Below, one piece after another: positions 5,879-8,236 of a stretch of DNA of 8,236 nt (its first letter is position 1; every line of letters starts with the position of its first letter). Source of the DNA: Planctomycetota bacterium (lineage in GTDB: Bacteria; Planctomycetota; PUPC01; JABMSA01); contig JABMSA010000481.1 in NCBI GenBank assembly GCA_013202185.1, positions 1 to 8,236 on the forward strand, given 5' to 3'. The position numbers and the translations under genes are program-made. The notes beneath the pieces were generated by a model, which worked only from the letters and a program-made list of their open reading frames with translations, searched no databases and was not told the origin of the DNA.

Positions 5879-6622
5879 ATGATCGACGGGCCGCTTGCAC
5901 ACGATGGGATAATCGAAATCGACGGCGAGGTGTATCGGCATCATGGTACGCTGAAGAGGGATGCTTTCGCGCGCACGGAGCTGGTGGAGAAGGATGGCAA
6001 GAAGTATCTGTTCAAGGTCTCGCGCCTTGCGATCTTTGGCCGGCTGAAGCTGAGGCGGCTGATGAACGGGCTGACGGGCCACGAGGTGCACGTCCATCAT
6101 TTGCTCGAGGGCGTGCATGGCGTGCCGAAGCTTACCAGGCGGGTGAGTGAGAATTCTTTCTTGCGCGAGTTCGTGGAAGGCCGAACGCTCGATCGCGATC
6201 CGCCCGAGCTGCGGCCGGATTTCTTCGACGAGTTTCACGATATAGTGCGCAACATCCATGCGCGGGGTGTGGCATTTGTGGATCTCGCGAAGAAGGAGAA
6301 TGTGGTCGTGACCACAGAGGGCCGGCCGTTCTTGATAGATTTTCAGATCAGCATATCATTGAGCAAGAGCCGCTGGCCGCCGGCGTTGCTGTGGAACGTG
6401 ATCGTGCGTATGATGCAGCGGGCCGACATTTACCACGTGTTCAAGCACAAGCGCCGCTGTTGGCCCGGTTCGCTGACTGACGAAGAGCGGCGGACCCTCG
6501 CTCGCATGCCGTGGTTCAACCGCGTGCACAAGTATGTTTTCCGGAAGCCGTATCACCTGATCAAGCGGCGCTTCATTCCGAAGCACGGCGACAGTGAGTA
6601 TCCGTTTTACGAGAATGAGTGA
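5879..6622 (+). CDS. Small kinase-fold protein, KdkA/WaaP/RIO-like
   Basis: 247 residues. A compact protein-kinase-like fold is visible: the strand KKYLFKV with candidate ATP lysine K46, a helix with E69, a hinge-like REFVEG (96-101), the catalytic loop VDLAKKEN with D135 and N141 (compare H-x-D-L-K-P-x-N), and LIDFQ with metal-binding D154, where DFG is replaced by DFQ. No glycine-rich loop is obvious, as in KDO kinase/WaaP and RIO families. The C-terminus is very basic and aromatic (about 180-235), suiting membrane-surface work. AAGGA lies five bases before the ATG. It is convergent with kdsC and the LptC/LptA-like gene, nine bases from the latter, which makes an LPS sugar kinase, for example for KDO or core heptose, the best guess. 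A protein kinase or another phosphotransferase is possible. Confidence 0.75.
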   Translation: MIDGPLAHDGIIEIDGEVYRHHGTLKRDAFARTELVEKDGKKYLFKVSRLAIFGRLKLRRLMNGLTGHEVHVHHLLEGVHGVPKLTRRVSENSFLREFVEGRTLDRDPPELRPDFFDEFHDIVRNIHARGVAFVDLAKKENVVVTTEGRPFLIDFQISISLSKSRWPPALLWNVIVRMMQRADIYHVFKHKRRCWPGSLTDEERRTLARMPWFNRVHKYVFRKPYHLIKRRFIPKHGDSEYPFYENE

Positions 6623-6631
6623 GGCGGTGGT

Positions 6632-7663
6632 TTATTCGGAGGCCCCGCCGAAACGCATGAGCGCGTTGGGGCCTTCGGGCGGGGCGTGGATGTGAGCGTC
6701 GCCGGACCAGAGCACTTGCCCGTTGTCCTGGCTGAACCAGATGATTCCGGCGCTTACGGTTGCCTTTGCTCGCCATGTCTTTGCGGGGTTGCCGGCCATT
6801 TCGACGAGCCCGGTGGAGGCGTCCCATGAGAGGGTGTCGCCGGATGCGCCGTTCTTGCCGTCCGACGCCGATACGTTGCCGGTGCCGATGATTGTGGTCA
6901 CTTTGCGTTTTTCCGGGTCGAACGTCATCTCGAGTTTGTCGGCTCGGATGGTGAAGGTGCCTCGACGTGCGACGACGTTTTCCTCGAAGGAAACGCTGTT
7001 GGTGTCGCGGTTGATGGTCATGGCTCCCTTGCTGCTTATGAACATCGGCGGCGCGTCTTCTTCTTTTCGGTCGGCCGGTCGGGCCTTGCCGGTGAGGCCG
7101 GAGAAAACCGCCGATGCGGCGGTGCGCGGCGATATTTCGGCCTGAACGTCTTTGCTGAGCTTGATGAAGCGTACCTCCCTGGTGCCTTCCTCGGGGCGCA
7201 TCTCGAGCCCTACGCCCTTGACGGTGAAGTCGGTTCTGCGCACCTCGACGGGGGTGTCGGTGAGTAGCACATGGTCGGCGGCGACCCACTCGAGCTTCTC
7301 GGCTGTCAGGAGGGTTCGGGCGGGGTCGGCTATGCGTATGGTGACGTTGCCCTTGAGCGTGAAGGTGAAGTTTCGGCGGTCGCGCCGATTTACAACTCCG
7401 CTGTCGGACGTTATCTTGATGTTGTATTCGCCTCCGTAAACATCGACGGCAACCTTTTCGACTTCAAATGTCATGCCGTCGCCGGAGGCCGCCGTGTCGA
7501 CCTTGACAACGAGGATCTTCCTGCCGGTCTTGCGGTCGAACTGCGGCCACTCGACGCCGGTGATTTCCTTGATATTGGCGCCGACTTCGGCGGCAGCCGG
7601 CGACGCACCTGCGGCCGGGAGTAGCGCGCATGCGATAAGGGCCCAACGCCGGAGGACCGTCAT
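6632..7663 (-). CDS. LptC-LptA-like (OstA fold) lipopolysaccharide transport protein
   Basis: 343 residues from the ATG at 7663, which overlaps the kdsC stop by four bases (ATGA), a typical coupling signal; no clear ribosome-binding site precedes it. An upstream in-frame ATG at 7711 would add 16 residues inside kdsC and spoil the signal peptide. The N-terminus has basic residues (RR at 5-6), a hydrophobic core and a likely cleavage after SPAAA25. LIAC at 9-12 looks like a lipobox but lies too close to the start to be convincing. Residues about 35-175 are LptC-like beta strands (a G-V-N...F-T-L-K-G-N-V pattern around 90-107); about 205-300 are OstA/LptA-like, with SKGAM, FEENVVAR, ADKLEM and GTGNV. 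The family forms a beta-jellyroll bridge carrying LPS from the inner to the outer membrane. In E. coli lptC and lptA are separate genes after kdsC; here they seem to be one protein. Confidence 0.85.
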   Translation of the reverse strand: MTVLRRWALIACALLPAAGASPAAAEVGANIKEITGVEWPQFDRKTGRKILVVKVDTAASGDGMTFEVEKVAVDVYGGEYNIKITSDSGVVNRRDRRNFTFTLKGNVTIRIADPARTLLTAEKLEWVAADHVLLTDTPVEVRRTDFTVKGVGLEMRPEEGTREVRFIKLSKDVQAEISPRTAASAVFSGLTGKARPADRKEEDAPPMFISSKGAMTINRDTNSVSFEENVVARRGTFTIRADKLEMTFDPEKRKVTTIIGTGNVSASDGKNGASGDTLSWDASTGLVEMAGNPAKTWRAKATVSAGIIWFSQDNGQVLWSGDAHIHAPPEGPNALMRFGGASE

Positions 7664-8196
7664 GCGGTGCTTTTGTGGTCTTGGTAGTATCGTGACAGAA
7701 TCGTGTCCCATTTGCCTTGATCTTTCAGGATTATTTCCGCCACTTCGCGGGCGGCGCCGCTTCCTCCCTCGAGTTTTGTGACGTAGGCGGCTTCGTTCTT
7801 GACTTCGGGGCGACAGTTTGCCACGGCGATGGGAACGCCGACTTTGCGCATGACGGGAATATCGGGCAGATCGTCGCCGACGTAACAGACCTCGTCGTCG
7901 TGGAGGCCATGCTTGCGGATCAGTTTCGCGTAGGCTTCCAGCTTCACTTTCTGTCCTTGGTACACGTCTTCAATGCCCAGCTCGCGTGCTCTCAGGGCAA
8001 CGGCAACCGATTGCCTGCCGGTGATGAAAGCAACCTTGATGCCGGACCTGAGCAGGTATTTGATGCCGGTTCCGTCTTGAACGTTGAAGTTCTTGGCCTC
8101 GATGCCGGCGGAGTCGAGTATGATCTTTCCGTCGGTTAGCACGCCGTCGACGTCGAAGATCACCATCTTCACTTTACTGTAAACAATGCCGGCCAT
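7660..8196 (-). CDS. kdsC: 3-deoxy-D-manno-octulosonate 8-phosphate phosphatase
   Basis: 178 residues, typical length for KdsC. It removes the phosphate from KDO-8-phosphate to give KDO for the LPS inner core, as a cytoplasmic tetramer using Mg2+. HAD-superfamily motifs are complete: motif I DVDGVLTDG with nucleophile D15 and acid/base D17, motif II ITGR with T59, the lysine motif QKVK (K83/K85), and motif IV GDDLPD with D108 and D109. The C-terminal GGSGAARE (about 144-151) is the KdsC signature and completes the neighbouring subunit's active site. There is no cap domain, as expected for type C0. GAAGGAA lies about nine bases before the ATG. The frame stays open to the window edge, so a longer start cannot be excluded, but the family normally starts just before motif I, as here. 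The gene is coupled to the LptC/LptA-like gene downstream. Confidence 0.93.
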   Translation of the reverse strand: MAGIVYSKVKMVIFDVDGVLTDGKIILDSAGIEAKNFNVQDGTGIKYLLRSGIKVAFITGRQSVAVALRARELGIEDVYQGQKVKLEAYAKLIRKHGLHDDEVCYVGDDLPDIPVMRKVGVPIAVANCRPEVKNEAAYVTKLEGGSGAAREVAEIILKDQGKWDTILSRYYQDHKSTA

Positions 8197-8236
8197 ATTT
8201 GCGGTTCCTTCGGTTTCTGAGCGGTTGGTGCGGCAG

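Noticed and set aside
6642..6685. Nested hairpin (GCCCCGCC/GGCGGGGC with an inner AACGC/GCGTT) as a terminator for the kinase gene
   Set aside because: It lies inside the coding end of the convergent gene, has a long imperfect interior and is not followed by a T-tract.
7664..7711. Upstream ATG giving a 359-residue version of the LptC/LptA-like protein
   Set aside because: It would lie within kdsC and bury the signal peptide behind 16 polar residues. The ATGA overlap at 7660-7663 is the better start.
8197..8236. End of a further gene upstream of kdsC
   Set aside because: All three minus-strand frames stay open through these 40 bases, but there is too little sequence to choose a frame or recognise a protein.
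1..8236. CRISPR arrays, tRNA/rRNA genes, transposases
   Set aside because: No regularly spaced direct repeats, tRNA-like T-arm sequence, rRNA motifs or transposase domains were seen on either strand by eye.

Overview
The window is 8.2 kb of GC-rich chromosomal DNA from a diderm (outer-membrane) bacterium. The evidence is a KDO-8-phosphate phosphatase gene (kdsC) translationally coupled to an LptC/LptA-type lipopolysaccharide-transport protein, and a diaminopimelate decarboxylase (lysA) for meso-DAP/lysine synthesis. A large secreted HEAT-repeat protein and long intergenic runs of small GC-rich palindromes fit an uncultured lineage of the Planctomycetota/Verrucomicrobiota type. That placement is an inference; the sequence holds no rRNA or other taxonomic marker.

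Layout. (1) Positions 1-1217, minus strand: a probable three-gene operon of small membrane proteins. Two are divergent tandem paralogues with four membrane segments each; the third runs off the left edge and resembles the GlsB/YeaQ/YmgE stress-protein family. (2) 1218-1530: a divergent intergenic region with a REP-like palindrome and a good candidate lysA promoter. (3) 1531-2811, plus: lysA. (4) 2871-5186, plus: a 771-residue protein with its own strong promoter, a Sec signal peptide, HEAT-like repeats and, between two HEAT blocks, a complete response-regulator receiver domain. A bidirectional terminator follows. (5) 5252-5878: about 630 bases without a credible gene, holding several hairpins, a 14-bp inverted repeat, a separate AT-rich 11-bp inverted repeat and a candidate promoter. 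(6) 5879-6622, plus: a small kinase-fold protein of the KdkA/WaaP/RIO type. (7) 6632-8196, minus: kdsC followed by an LptC-LptA-like fusion, overlapping by ATGA and convergent with the kinase.

The right end is an envelope/LPS locus. KdsC makes KDO for the LPS inner core, the LptC/LptA-like protein would carry LPS across the periplasm, and the neighbouring kinase may phosphorylate a sugar such as KDO. LysA supplies lysine and works on the meso-DAP used in peptidoglycan. The most unusual element is the HEAT/receiver protein: a phosphorylation-type signalling domain with every key residue intact, behind an export signal, where no ATP-dependent histidine kinase activity is expected.
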